The translations under genes were made by a program, and so were the position numbers. Positions 1 through 8,504 of a stretch of DNA of 64,000 nucleotides are shown here, one piece after another. The number at the start of each line of letters is the position of its first letter. Position 1 is the stretch's first letter. Location: positions 1,488,001 to 1,552,000 of the forward strand of contig NZ_CP101823.1 in assembly GCF_024498175.1 (NCBI RefSeq), given 5' to 3'. Below the pieces are notes generated by a model. That model saw nothing but the letters and a program-made list of their open reading frames with translations. It was not told the origin of the DNA and did no database searches. Source of the DNA: Haloplanus salinarum (GTDB taxonomy: Archaea; Halobacteriota; Halobacteria; Halobacteriales; Haloferacaceae).

Positions 1-252
1 GCTGACAACCGCTTCTCTATTTGCAACAGTGTCCGAGACCGTCGTGACCGGGATCTCATTATCTAGTATGTCCAATGCCGACTGGAGGTAGGGATGATCG
101 TCGACACCATTGTGAAGTTCTTCGCGAACGACCGGTACTGTACAGATTCTTGAGAGTCCAGCTACTACCCACAACTGGTCGATGTAGGCAAAGTTTGATA
201 GAACAGTCGTATTGAGAACGCTTGGGTCCGCTGGAATATCGGCAGTCGTCAT
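1..252 (-). CDS. PIN-domain toxin (VapC-like), 3' end outside window
   Basis: This is the 5' part of a PIN-family ribonuclease toxin, continuing past base 1. The visible 84 residues start MTTADIPADPSVLNTTVLSN; the D/N-rich first strand and the Asn-Phe-Ala-Tyr-Ile segment match the N-terminal acidic strand of haloarchaeal PIN domains, and a conserved Val-Arg-Glu-Glu-Leu follows near residue 50. The start ATG overlaps the stop of the upstream RHH gene as ATGA, so the two genes are translationally coupled, as usual for toxin-antitoxin pairs. The catalytic C-terminal acids cannot be seen, so activity cannot be judged. Confidence 0.72.
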   Translation of the reverse strand, partial: MTTADIPADPSVLNTTVLSNFAYIDQLWVVAGLSRICTVPVVREELHNGVDDHPYLQSALDILDNEIPVTTVSDTVANREAVVS

Positions 253-617
253 TGCGAGTCCGATGTCTCGTTATCAGCAGGCTCATCATCGAATTCGAGT
301 TCTGTCGCCGTCTCCGCTTCGTAGGCCGCATCCTCCTCATCCACGAGCCCGAGCCGGAGTTCCACACCATGCTCACGGAGAATATCCCGCATTGTCCAGC
401 GGTCGATAGCAGCGAGTCGTGCAGCATCACCGAGCGTAATTCGTTCGCGTTCGTAGAGGGCGACTGCCGCAGCGATGCGTTCGTTTTCGTGGTCCTCGAA
501 ATATTCGCGCACGAACTCGCGCAGCGCGTCGCTCTTGCCTCCGAACACACCAGCCTCCACAGCGCCCTCAATGAGGAGGTCGAGGTCGTCAGGATAGGAA
601 CCAGTGATTCGTCCCAT
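249..617 (-). CDS. Ribbon-helix-helix / UPF0175-like antitoxin
   Basis: A 122-aa acidic protein. Residues 1-45 (MGRITGSYPDDLDLLIEGAV and on) resemble a ribbon-helix-helix DNA-binding segment; residues 45-90 contain a helix-turn-helix-like stretch (ALYERERITLGDAARLAAID) typical of UPF0175 proteins; the tail is highly acidic. The stop overlaps the start of the PIN gene (ATGA). By family knowledge this is the antitoxin that neutralises the PIN toxin and autoregulates the pair. The family call is good; the cognate pairing is inferred from adjacency. Confidence 0.75.
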   Translation of the reverse strand: MGRITGSYPDDLDLLIEGAVEAGVFGGKSDALREFVREYFEDHENERIAAAVALYERERITLGDAARLAAIDRWTMRDILREHGVELRLGLVDEEDAAYEAETATELEFDDEPADNETSDSQ

Positions 618-738
618 CGTTCTATCCCAGAGTACGTCTTCATACTATTTATGAACCCCGCCAGATGTCCTATAAATTGAGACGGCCAGCCTCAACTACT
701 GTGCGGGGCGTAGACCAACAAAACAATGATATACATTA

Positions 739-984
739 GACGGCCGGTCGATGTCTCATAAAGAGACATTTGTAGTAAGAAGATTTGTGACAGCTGAGTT
801 GGACGAATTTACACTCGACGGCCGGGGTGTATCTGTCCTAGCGGGACTATTTTATTCATTCGACGGTTGGTTCTCCTCCGGCCAAAATAGATCTGTAGCA
901 ATGAGAGTTGTAACGCCCTATTTTGGCAGATTCACACTCGACGGTTGGGGTGTAGGACGGTCTGTTACACCCGACCCACCGTCT
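739..984. repeat. Imperfect 123-bp tandem repeat (2 units)
   Basis: Two units of 123 bp, diverged but colinear. The period is a multiple of three, and one plus-strand frame is open across both units (751-1023), giving a repeated FTLDG(R/W)GV motif. It could be a fragment of a repeat-containing gene or a noncoding repeat; no start signal or homologous family was recognised. Confidence 0.45.
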
Positions 985-1033
985 ACTATCTTAACCTCAT
1001 TCGTGAAGCGCTGGGATGTTTGAAAATGAATTC

Positions 1034-1246
1034 CTATGCCGGTTCTGGAGAAGTGGGGTGTGGTTTTCTTCTGAGCAGACCGTATGGTAGAAGGGCGGTG
1101 GCTATGATGCCTCCAAAGAAGAGTAATTGGAGAATAGGGAAGAACGTGAGTGATGGGATTGTAAGTGCTCCAACGATCGTTGAGAGACAAAATAGCCCTC
1201 CACCAAGGAGGATGATATGCTTGACCGGCTCTGTTGAAACCCTCGC
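1034..1246 (-). pseudogene. Remnant of a two-TM membrane protein
   Basis: The minus strand reads a continuous hydrophobic peptide with two probable transmembrane helices (IILLGGGLFCLSTIVGALTI, then LTFFPILQLLFFGGIIATAL) and a basic Pro-rich tail ending at a TAG. There is an in-frame TGA directly upstream and no ATG or GTG between it and the first helix, so the 5' end is missing. It lies beside a dispersed repeat. Either a truncated gene or a small gene with an unusual start. Confidence 0.35.
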
Positions 1247-1268
1247 TCACTGATAGTTTGTTGAGTCT

Positions 1269-1291
1269 GTGCTGAATACAGGGCGCGTATC
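1269..1291 (+). repeat. Dispersed palindromic repeat, copy A
   Basis: Starts GTGCTGAATACAGGGCGCGT. The same core (GTGCTGA, then GCGCGTATC about 14 bp on) recurs at 3390, 9639 and 15289, with a palindromic variant at 15731, always in spacers. Confidence 0.5.
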
Positions 1292-1385
1292 TTGTGACCT
1301 GGTTGTGCCTGTGTACCGTGCTTTTTGTGTCTTCGTCATTGTCTCGATGTGAACACTATTTTCTGTCTACTGTCAGTACGGTCCG

Positions 1386-2456
1386 ATGATGGAACCGCTC
1401 GAGGTCGGACTACGGATTTTCGGTGGAATCGTTCTTATCGGGGTGAACGCCTACTTTGTTGCAATCGAATTCGCCCTGACCCGTCTCAGGCAGTACCCCA
1501 AATCGGAGCTCAACACACCCGGACTCGAACTCGCATGGGAGATGACTAACGACCTGGAGTTTTACCTGACGACGTGTCAGGTCTGGATCTCCGGGACCAG
1601 TATTGCACTGGGGATTATCGCCGAACCCGGACTCGCAGCCCTGTTCGAACCGCTGTTCGAAAACACGACCCTGGCATCGATCGGGGCTGGTTCGCTCCTC
1701 GGATTTCTTCTTATCAACCTAGTCCATCTCACCCACGGCGAACAGACACCGACGTACCTCGGCGTTGAACGCTCCAAACAGGTCGCCCAGTATGGAGCAC
1801 GACCACTGTACTGGTTTGCCAAAATACTCGCTCCGGCCATCTGGGTCGGTGACTCGGTTGCAAAGGCAACACTCGGCCTGTTCGGTATCGAGATGACCCA
1901 ATCATGGACAGAAACCGGTGAGGAAATCATCAAAACCCGTGCAGACCTCCGGAACCAGCTTGGATCGGTACTCAAAGAGGGCGAGGTGGCTGAGGACCGC
2001 CGTGAGGAAGTGATGAACGCCTTGACCATCGGCGAACAATCGGTGGAAGAGGTCATGATTCCGCCCGAGGATATCGTGGCACTGTCTACTGAAGACGATC
2101 TCGAATCGAACTTCGGGAAACTCGAAGAGCACCCACATACGCGGTATCCGCTGATTGGTGAGAACCTGACCGACTTCCGTGGAGTCGTCTACAGTCCGGC
2201 GCTGTTCAACCACCGTGAAGAACTGTTCGCCGGTGACCGCGAGTTCACTGAACTGGCAGCACCGCCGATGACGCTCTCACCCGATACCGACGTGAGTGAT
2301 GCGATCGATCAGTTCCAGACGGAAGGGCAGGAACTCGCGCTCGTCATCGAGGAGGGCGATGTGGTCGGGCAGGTGACTGTCACCGACCTGCTAGAGACCA
2401 TTATTGGTGAGGTCGAAGACCCACTTGATCAAGACGACCCCGATATACTCGATTAG
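1386..2456 (+). CDS. CNNM (DUF21) membrane protein with CBS pair
   Basis: A 356-aa membrane protein of the CNNM/CorC group (hemolysin C-like), which binds or transports divalent cations such as Mg2+. Residues 1-150 hold the DUF21 transmembrane region: a first helix near 9-30 with the N-x-Y-F-V-A-I-E-F motif, further helices near 65-120, and a Gly-Glu-Gln-Thr-Pro segment. Two CBS domains follow (about 215-345; EEVMIPPEDIVALSTEDDLE, then LSPDTDVSDAIDQF). The C-terminal CorC_HlyC domain of longer members is absent; the protein ends soon after CBS2, as in many archaeal members. The start is the first of two adjacent ATGs. The actual cation is not evident from sequence. Confidence 0.85.
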   Translation: MMEPLEVGLRIFGGIVLIGVNAYFVAIEFALTRLRQYPKSELNTPGLELAWEMTNDLEFYLTTCQVWISGTSIALGIIAEPGLAALFEPLFENTTLASIGAGSLLGFLLINLVHLTHGEQTPTYLGVERSKQVAQYGARPLYWFAKILAPAIWVGDSVAKATLGLFGIEMTQSWTETGEEIIKTRADLRNQLGSVLKEGEVAEDRREEVMNALTIGEQSVEEVMIPPEDIVALSTEDDLESNFGKLEEHPHTRYPLIGENLTDFRGVVYSPALFNHREELFAGDREFTELAAPPMTLSPDTDVSDAIDQFQTEGQELALVIEEGDVVGQVTVTDLLETIIGEVEDPLDQDDPDILD

Positions 2457-2642
2457 CGAACACAGACGTGTTCAGGTAGCGGTTTCACTGTACCATCAGG
2501 CCAACACTTCGAGGTAATTGAATAGGGGCTTCTAAGGTTGTATGACTCCCGATGTAGCCGCCAGCCTCTTGCCTCTAATTCAGCGGGCACTCTGTTGACT
2601 TGTCACTGATATGCCGCCTTTGAATTCGGGGGAACAGCGTTC

Positions 2643-3356
2643 TTGTGGTGGATGACGGACAACTATCAGCAGTCGAATGAATGGGCTCAGCAGCATCGAC
2701 AATCCCTGACGACGCGGCACACTCACGAGGATGTCCTCACGGACCGGGAGTTCGAACTCCTCTTGGAAGCGTGTAGTTCACTGCCGGAACCGCGAGACTT
2801 GCAGGCACGATTCGTGTGTCTAGCTGGTGGCCGACTCGGGCTCCGGGCTGGTGAGATCGCACACTTCCGGGCAGACTGGCTCGATTGGGATCGGATGCTG
2901 CTTCGCATTCCACAACACGAACCCTGTGAGTGCGGCTATTGTCGTCGGCAAGCAGCACAAGAGACGACTCACAACGAGCAACTCACACATGAAGAAGCGA
3001 TGGACACTCGCTGGCACCCGAAGACGGTTGCTTCCGCCCGGTCGATACCGATTGATCTGTCGCTCCGGTTGGAGTTGTGTTTGGAGCGGTTCACTGACCG
3101 GTACGACTCGTTCCCTCGATCCCGTACTACTGTCAATAGAAGAGTGACAGCTGCCGCCGAGGCAGCAGACATTGATGGCCGGGTCTATCCGCATTGTCTC
3201 CGTGCGACCGCTGCCAGCTACCACGCCTACCAAGGGGTTGCGCCGGTTCCACTCCAAGCGCTCATGGGGTGGAGCGACTTGGCCACAGCGCAGAAGTACA
3301 TCCGCATCTCCGGACGAGCCACGGCTGACGCTCTTCGGCAAGTCCATCACCGATGA
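2643..3356 (+). CDS. XerC/D-like tyrosine recombinase
   Basis: A 237-aa tyrosine recombinase. All core residues can be placed: Arg68 (GLRAGE), Lys127 (HPKTVASARSIPI), His184 and Arg187 (HCLR), Trp210 in the second-His position (LMGWSD) and nucleophile Tyr219 (AQKYI). The N-terminal SAM-like DNA-binding domain is short, and a CxCxxC cluster lies at 95-100, a haloarchaeal variant. Such proteins catalyse site-specific strand exchange for integration or chromosome/plasmid resolution. An ATG nine bases inside (2652) is an equally plausible start. No att site was recognised nearby. A dispersed palindromic repeat follows the stop. Confidence 0.82.
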   Translation: MWWMTDNYQQSNEWAQQHRQSLTTRHTHEDVLTDREFELLLEACSSLPEPRDLQARFVCLAGGRLGLRAGEIAHFRADWLDWDRMLLRIPQHEPCECGYCRRQAAQETTHNEQLTHEEAMDTRWHPKTVASARSIPIDLSLRLELCLERFTDRYDSFPRSRTTVNRRVTAAAEAADIDGRVYPHCLRATAASYHAYQGVAPVPLQALMGWSDLATAQKYIRISGRATADALRQVHHR

Positions 3357-3389
3357 AACCGGTCTAACATCCATCAACTCTCATCCTCC

Positions 3390-3418
3390 GTGCTGAATTG
3401 AATGCGCGTATCCAGCAC
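3390..3418 (+). repeat. Dispersed palindromic repeat, copy B
   Basis: GTGCTGAAT at one end pairs with ATCCAGCAC at the other (8 of 9 positions), around a GAATGCGCGT core. It lies 33 bp after the recombinase stop and could form a hairpin in the transcript. Confidence 0.5.
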
Positions 3419-3475
3419 GCGGCTCACAACAGATTTCCAAGAGAACTTTGGAATATCGCGAATAAATTCACAGTT

Positions 3476-4128
3476 ATGCGCCGCCGTGCATTCCTCGCGA
3501 CTGGCTTGACCGCAACCTCCACCATCATCGCGGGTTGTGGCTCACCCGGCTTACGGACTGATACTGTTTATTGTAAGTCATTACCGGTGGTTCGCCGAGA
3601 CGGTCCGGCGAACCACCGGCAACCAGTTACAATAATCCGTATGAATACACGAACCCGACCGTAACACACGACAACCACGATAACGCGAAATACCTCGAAT
3701 TCCGCGGCGATAACACTGAATTCGCCATCGTGGGTGTCGATCCCAATATGGATATCACGCCGAGAAGCCTTTTTATATCCATCTCCCACCGTGTAGACAC
3801 CCGTCTCCAGTCACTTACACAGCGGTTCGTGACTCCGGACAGTAACGGGACCCCGATACGACTCTCAGTTCAGCCTCCTGAGGATAATGAAAGTCCGAAT
3901 CTACCCATATCACTATCCCAAAACGAGAGGGGCGCGGTCTTGGAGGTAGATGAATTCGGTACTCTCGCCGATGAAAGTGTGTTTATTACGCTCACTATCA
4001 GCCACTGGCCCAAGTCAGCCCGCGGACTCGTCATCGAGAACACTGTGGAACTCATTGAGACGGAGGCACCCGACCACACGGCTGTCCTCAACGGGCAGCT
4101 CGAATTCAATGCCGATTCCGACATCTGA
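3476..4128 (+). pseudogene. Tat-type lipoprotein gene, frameshifted
   Basis: The ATG at 3476 starts a typical haloarchaeal lipoprotein leader, MRRRAFLATGLTATSTIIAG followed by Cys (twin Arg, lipobox AGC). That frame runs into a stop at 3662. The rest of the protein continues in another frame, from about 3630 (PYEYTNPTVTHDNHDNAKYL) to the stop at 4128: a roughly 160-residue beta-rich domain (FAIVGVDPNMDITPRSLFIS; VLEVDEFGTLADESVFITLT). The frame switch falls at or near a perfect 14-bp hairpin (3584-3619), so a small palindromic insertion or deletion probably broke the gene. I do not recognise the domain. Confidence 0.6.
3584..3619. repeat. Perfect 14-bp inverted repeat inside the lipoprotein gene
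   Basis: CCGGTGGTTCGCCG (3584-3597) and CGGCGAACCACCGG (3606-3619) are exact reverse complements around an 8-nt loop. A weaker outer pair GTAA/TTAC (3573, 3627) encloses it. It sits where the reading frame changes. Confidence 0.85.
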
Positions 4129-4363
4129 GTCAATAGGTCTACCGTCAACACGTGGACATTAGCAGGCTCTCCTTCGAATAACCGATCTTGGAACCTGTCG
4201 TCGCTGCGGTTTGGTTAGTAACTCGAGTGTTTTCTCGGTCGAGATTGACTGTTGTAAGTCGCTCGTGATTGGTGCTTTCTCCGGGTGGCTAGCAGGCGAC
4301 TCGGTCAGTGCCACAACGGCGCGGATCGACACGATAACGTCGCTCATTGCCGGGGTCTCGCCC

Positions 4364-5050
4364 TCAGGTGGAGAGTGGTGGCCACGTCGGTGCCACCGTC
4401 TCCTCGATGAGTTGGGTTTGAGCACGCCGTAGTCGTTCGGAGACGGAGGAGGCAGAGAGATCCAACTCTGTGGCAACATCTTCCAGAGACGTTCGTCGAG
4501 GGATGTCGAAGTAGCCCAATTCGTAGGCCGTTCGGAGCGCCTCGTGTTGGCGGTCAGTGAGTCCCTCGCCCGGTGGTTCAGTCTCCCCATCCTGCGTGAG
4601 ACGGCGCAATTGAAAACTGGCGTTGTGCTGCCAGAAATGCGAGAAATCGGTGAACGCGTTTCGACTGGCGAACCAACCCGTTTGGTTCCATCCGTAGTCC
4701 CTCACCTCGATCCGCTCGATGATGGCCTCAGCTGTCGCAAGTGCTTTGAGCCCAGTGAGTTCATCAATCTCGTCTCCAAGCTGTTCTTCGAAACTCAGCG
4801 CTGGCCGTATCTGATACCGGCGCGTATCTTCGGCCTGACCGATGAACGTCCATCTCTCTACATCGTGGGCGGCACTGAGGGCGTGCTCAAGGTCTCTCTG
4901 GGGCCCGCCCCTCGCGGTGACCAGAAACAGGGGCCGGTTCCCATGGTTGAACTGTAACTCCAAAATCAATGTCGCTTCGGAGACATCCGCTGCGACCCCA
5001 GTCAGAGGAAGTGCCTCGCAGTGGATCTCGAATTCGGCGACGAGGCCCAT
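4364..5050 (-). CDS. Bat-like HTH-10 transcriptional regulator
   Basis: A 228-aa regulator of the bacterio-opsin-activator type. Residues 1-155 form the variable sensor domain (no PAS or GAF motif seen); residues 165-220 are the C-terminal HTH-10 domain: LTDRQHEALRTAYELGYFDI, then RRTSLEDVATELDLSASSVS and a second helix with SERLRRAQ. The family regulates diverse genes in haloarchaea; the target is unknown. It is a single gene, convergent with the broken lipoprotein gene and divergent from the hydrolase gene at 5254. Confidence 0.85.
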   Translation of the reverse strand: MGLVAEFEIHCEALPLTGVAADVSEATLILELQFNHGNRPLFLVTARGGPQRDLEHALSAAHDVERWTFIGQAEDTRRYQIRPALSFEEQLGDEIDELTGLKALATAEAIIERIEVRDYGWNQTGWFASRNAFTDFSHFWQHNASFQLRRLTQDGETEPPGEGLTDRQHEALRTAYELGYFDIPRRTSLEDVATELDLSASSVSERLRRAQTQLIEETVAPTWPPLST

Positions 5051-5253
5051 ACATAATCCTCTATGCGGACGCTAAAGGGACTGCCGAAAATCGCCGGATA
5101 TACGATAGCCTCGTTGTGTCCTCCCAGTCTCAACAACTCGTTCGGGATTAGCTCCTCTCTGCTCGAAAGTAGGCCCAAGATTGCCACCCTTATTTAAAAA
5201 GCCGCATGACTGAGAGAATGTCTTAGCTCACTCCTCCGGCAACGTGATGATAC

Positions 5254-6045
5254 ATGTCGATGACACAGTCTGCAGATGGCACAGAAGTTGCCTACGAACG
5301 TCGTGGCGACGGTCGGCCGCTGATACTACTTCATGGCGGCATGGCTCCGCGAGAGTACTGGGACACAGTCGTGCCGCACTTCGATGACTTCGGTGCTGTT
5401 CTTCCTCGGCGGCCGGGGTTCGGAACCTGTCTGGACAGTCTTGAGACGACGAGTGCCGCTGACGTGCTTGATCGCGAAACCGAGTACGTATGCTCACTTG
5501 TCGACGCTGTCGACGGCAAATCGATCCTGTTCGGCCACTCGTTCGGCGCGCTGACTGCACTCGAGACTGCGAGAGATGCAGAGGTCGAGGCTGTCCTCGC
5601 TTACGAACCGGCCATCCTCCCCGATGGCTTTCGCGAGCAGGCAGATCTCGCCGATCGAATGGAGCAACTCATCAAGGATGGACAGCGATGCGAAGCAGTC
5701 AAACGATACATCGAGACGGTTCTCCACCCGGATGGAATCGACGATCTCGAGGGATGGCTGGCAGGATGGCCGGTCTGGCCGGATTGCGTCGACCTCGCCG
5801 AAGAAGTCGTCCGAATGAACCGCGCCGTCGAAAAATACGAACTGCCCACCCATTTCGACATCGACGCTCCCGTACTTGTTATGTCTGGTACCGACGGTCC
5901 GGCCTTTCTGCGGAAAAGCGCTCGCGACGTCCACGAGACGCTACCCCACAGCCGCTTCGTCGAGTTTGACGGTGTTAGTCACAGCGGCCCCGGCGAAGCA
6001 CCGGGACTGATCTCGTCGGAGGTGACCTCTTTCCTCGACCGATAA
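5254..6045 (+). CDS. Alpha/beta-fold hydrolase
   Basis: A 263-aa cytosolic alpha/beta hydrolase. It has the oxyanion HGG motif near 27-29, the nucleophile elbow GHSFG with Ser96, a probable acid Asp near 213 (VMSGTDGP) and the catalytic His near 245 (GVSHSG). A helical cap occupies about 125-195. The catalytic set is complete. The substrate cannot be told; the nearest general groups are esterases and MhpC-like hydrolases. The start ATG at 5254 has a second ATG two codons later. No operon partner. Confidence 0.85.
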   Translation: MSMTQSADGTEVAYERRGDGRPLILLHGGMAPREYWDTVVPHFDDFGAVLPRRPGFGTCLDSLETTSAADVLDRETEYVCSLVDAVDGKSILFGHSFGALTALETARDAEVEAVLAYEPAILPDGFREQADLADRMEQLIKDGQRCEAVKRYIETVLHPDGIDDLEGWLAGWPVWPDCVDLAEEVVRMNRAVEKYELPTHFDIDAPVLVMSGTDGPAFLRKSARDVHETLPHSRFVEFDGVSHSGPGEAPGLISSEVTSFLDR

Positions 6046-6371
6046 ATCGGAGACTGTGCTTCTCTCCATCGGGAGAGTCTCTCCGCAGTCTGTCCCGCTA
6101 CGCGTATTCGTACTCTGTATGGGTCACGACTTCCCGACAGTAATCAAGTGGTCGACGGACATACTGTGTCGATGTTTGACCGTTGGTCCGGCAGCTCACT
6201 CAGTTCGGGATCCCGTGTCTCGACGAGTCTTGTGTCTCCTGAGAGACATCGCGGTGCCGTTGATATGGACGGCCATTCTATCATCGAAACGCCGGTTCAA
6301 ACCACGTGATCACTAACTCGTCAGTCCTCGGTTGACGGATCACTAAGCCGAGCGAACGGCCGACATCTGCT
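6046..6371. other. Gene-free spacer between convergent genes
   Basis: A 326-bp spacer between the hydrolase and the minus-strand membrane protein. It has an imperfect GGGAGAGTCTCTCC palindrome near 6069 that could act in termination. No open frame with coding character was seen. Confidence 0.5.
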
Positions 6372-7463
6372 TTACTCACCCTTGTCGCCGACACCCGAGT
6401 TCTCCCCGCTCTTCGCTTTGGTTTCTCCCCAGTCGAGGTCGCGGGACCGGTCAGTCTCCCGGAGGATGAACGGCCCGATGGAGAGTGTGCGCTTCGTCAC
6501 GGTGACGATGCGGAGGATGTAGGACAATAGGAACGCGAACGGCAACAGGGAAATGGCCACGCCAGCGCTCACCACCACAACCAGTGTGCGCACGCCGAAT
6601 ACGGTCCCTGGGAACAGCGCCGGTTCGAGGTAGACGATGCCCGCGACCGCCGTGAGGAGCGCGGGTATGGACGCGTACAGCATCGTCCGGGAAAGGTCGA
6701 TGAGCGCCCACTGGAAGTACAGCGTCTTGAAGTGCTCGCGTGCCGGCCCGAACAGTTCGAGCGCGTTGATGAGTTCGTCGAACGCGTGGTGCGCTTCCTC
6801 GGTGAGCAGGTCCTCGTTCTCTGCGCGAATGCGGCGCGCCGCATACAACTTCCACGAGTAGTTGTAGTTCAGCGCGGAGAAGACCACGTCGAACTCCCCG
6901 AACTGGGACCCTTCGAGATTATTCTGGACGGCGTCCGCGTTTTTCTTCACGTTCTCTGTGAACGCGGCCACCTGGTCGTTCAGGTTGTCGTTGTCGATGT
7001 CTGCGATGGCGTCTTGGAGGGCGTCCGTGTGGCGCTTCGTGAGTTTCACGAGCGACCGGAGGAACGCCGAGGGCTGGGCGGGACTGACGGGTTCCTTGAT
7101 GACGTCCTCAACGTCCTTCCGGAACGCCATCGCACCCTCCATGCGTTCACGCTGGTCCCCGATCGGCCCCTGTTCCTGGGAGAGTACGAGCTGGCTGAGC
7201 GTGAGTACGAGCGTGACGGCCGTGATGATGGACGTGAGCAACCCCTGGAACAGCGTCTCGATAGGGTCCGCCTGGCTGAACAGCGCCAGCGTCCCGATCG
7301 GGTGGAGTTGCCCAACGATGGCAAGTGCGAGGAACACGCCGCCCGAGATTCCGGCGGCGACCAGCCACCGGTTCGCATTCAACAGTAGCCAGAATTTCCG
7401 ACTGCTCTCCGGTACGCGCTCCCGCATCGTGTCGCTTGGGCGACTTCCTTCACTGTCGCTCAT
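6372..7463 (-). CDS. Four-TM haloarchaeal membrane protein, function unknown
   Basis: About 363 residues from the ATG at 7463 (MSDSEGSRPSDTMRE). An open frame extends 57 codons upstream but has non-coding character, so the internal ATG is chosen. Two transmembrane helices near 34-55 and 75-100 are followed by a long soluble charged helical region (about 110-270, e.g. DNDNLNDQVAAFTENVKKNA) and two more helices near 275-340; both ends are hydrophilic. Similar proteins are widespread in haloarchaea as hypothetical membrane proteins. The layout suggests a channel-like or mechanosensing scaffold, but no diagnostic motif was found. Confidence 0.7.
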   Translation of the reverse strand: MSDSEGSRPSDTMRERVPESSRKFWLLLNANRWLVAAGISGGVFLALAIVGQLHPIGTLALFSQADPIETLFQGLLTSIITAVTLVLTLSQLVLSQEQGPIGDQRERMEGAMAFRKDVEDVIKEPVSPAQPSAFLRSLVKLTKRHTDALQDAIADIDNDNLNDQVAAFTENVKKNADAVQNNLEGSQFGEFDVVFSALNYNYSWKLYAARRIRAENEDLLTEEAHHAFDELINALELFGPAREHFKTLYFQWALIDLSRTMLYASIPALLTAVAGIVYLEPALFPGTVFGVRTLVVVVSAGVAISLLPFAFLLSYILRIVTVTKRTLSIGPFILRETDRSRDLDWGETKAKSGENSGVGDKGE

Positions 7464-7960
7464 ACCGTCCGTATTCCGCTCACGATTGAAAATTCCGGGC
7501 GACGAACTCGTCGGTCTGGACGCGTCCACGTCCCGTGACGGATAAGCCGCCGGGCGTCGAACCCCCTGGCATACCTCAGCAGACCGTTCTGGCACCTGGC
7601 GGTCTGACGTAGAACCGACCCTCGACCCGCTCAAAGGCAGGACGTCGGCAGACGTGGTGCCATGTCCGCCGAACCCTCAGCACCGGAGCCGCTGTGGCGG
7701 CGCCCGCCTCGTCGCAGTCTCGGCGTTCATCGCGGTGCGCGCCGGCGCAGGCCTGCGGTCCGACAGCGGTGACTGGGATGGGGGGAGCACGAGGACGCGC
7801 TGAACGCGCTCAGGTAGGCCGTACGACGCGGTGGGGTTGTTTGGGTTCTATCTCTGAGGGAGCGTTATCGCGTATTTGTCGTTGAGGTCGGCAACGTATT
7901 TTGTAGTAGCAACTTACAGTTCGGTTTCCTTGACGAGCACGTATAGCCCAGCGGTCCCAC
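7464..7960. other. Gene-free spacer, about 500 bp
   Basis: No convincing gene. Short open stretches in 7630-7800 (for instance a frame reading LVAVSAFIAVRAGAGL) could be remnants of a membrane protein but have no start signals. Confidence 0.4.
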
Positions 7961-8422
7961 TCAGTTGTCAGGTTCGACGGGGATTTCGACGCCGCCGCCT
8001 GTCCTGTCGCCGGACCCGTCCGTCTCCACCACTTCGGCGAGGTCCTCCAGTGCGAGCGCGACGTTGCGTTTGTTCGCCTTCCAGAGCGCGTCGATCACAG
8101 TACCAACGTAGGGGATGGATCCACCCGCCACGTCGATGGTGATGTTGGCGAGCATCTCCACAAGTGTCGTGAAGGTGACTCCGAGGTGCGCCGACTCGGC
8201 GACGATGTACAAGGAGAAGGCGCCACTCACCACGTCGCCAGCAACGGGGAGTGCCCCCAGAACGGGGTCGATTCCGATGCGGAAACCGATGCCGGGAACG
8301 CGCACACTCTCGTCGAGTATATACGCGACCGTCTCCATCCGCTTGAGCGCGGTCTCGTCGAGGCTCGCCGGTAGTTCACCCTCGTAGTCGACATCGAAGC
8401 GGGATTCGAAGTCCGCGGGCAT
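7961..8422 (-). CDS. DUF4112 membrane protein
   Basis: About 153 residues from the ATG at 8422 (MPADFESRFDVDYEGELPAS). The DUF4112 core is clear: GFRIGIDPVLGALPVAGDVV, then the helix VSGAFSLYIVAESAHLGVTF and a second helix with AGGSIPYVGTVIDALWKANK. The frame is open to an ATG at 8518, but that extension is Thr/Pro-rich, and its first codons are the terminal inverted repeat of the neighbouring IS, so the longer start looks created by the insertion. DUF4112 has no known function. Confidence 0.75.
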   Translation of the reverse strand: MPADFESRFDVDYEGELPASLDETALKRMETVAYILDESVRVPGIGFRIGIDPVLGALPVAGDVVSGAFSLYIVAESAHLGVTFTTLVEMLANITIDVAGGSIPYVGTVIDALWKANKRNVALALEDLAEVVETDGSGDRTGGGVEIPVEPDN

Positions 8423-8504
8423 GGGGGGTACTGTTTCGGGTTGGTGACCGAAAGTCTGTGTGGTGGGCGTCGTCCCGACGCTAGTCTCGGACCATTCATT
8501 CGGT

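Larger units (their letters stand above)
618..1385. other. Gene-poor spacer with GACGG boxes and a 123-bp tandem repeat
   Basis: No convincing complete gene. GACGG(C/T)(C/T)(A/G)G boxes lie at 681, 739, 817, 862 and 940. The 739-861 and 862-984 segments align at constant offset (123 bp): both hold GTAG(T/C)AA at the same place and ACACTCGACGG followed by GGGTGTA further on. A 7-bp inverted repeat ATGTCTC/GAGACAT is at 751-769. The 3' half contains a membrane-protein remnant and one dispersed palindromic repeat, both listed separately. Confidence 0.5.

Noticed and set aside
59-643. Minus-strand 194-aa ORF over the toxin-antitoxin pair
   Set aside because: Overlaps both genes in another frame and is Ser/Arg-rich with no domain; the RHH and PIN frames explain the region.
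681-953. CRISPR-like array of GACGG boxes
   Set aside because: Boxes are only 9 bp, unevenly spaced, and the intervening sequences are themselves related (tandem repeat), not unique spacers.
2643-3356. Integrase as proof of an integrated element with att sites
   Set aside because: No tRNA gene or direct repeat that could be attL/attR was found near the recombinase.
7694-8142. Plus-strand ORFs in the 7.5-8.1 kb spacer
   Set aside because: Arg/Ser-rich, without start signals or motifs, and partly antisense to the DUF4112 gene.
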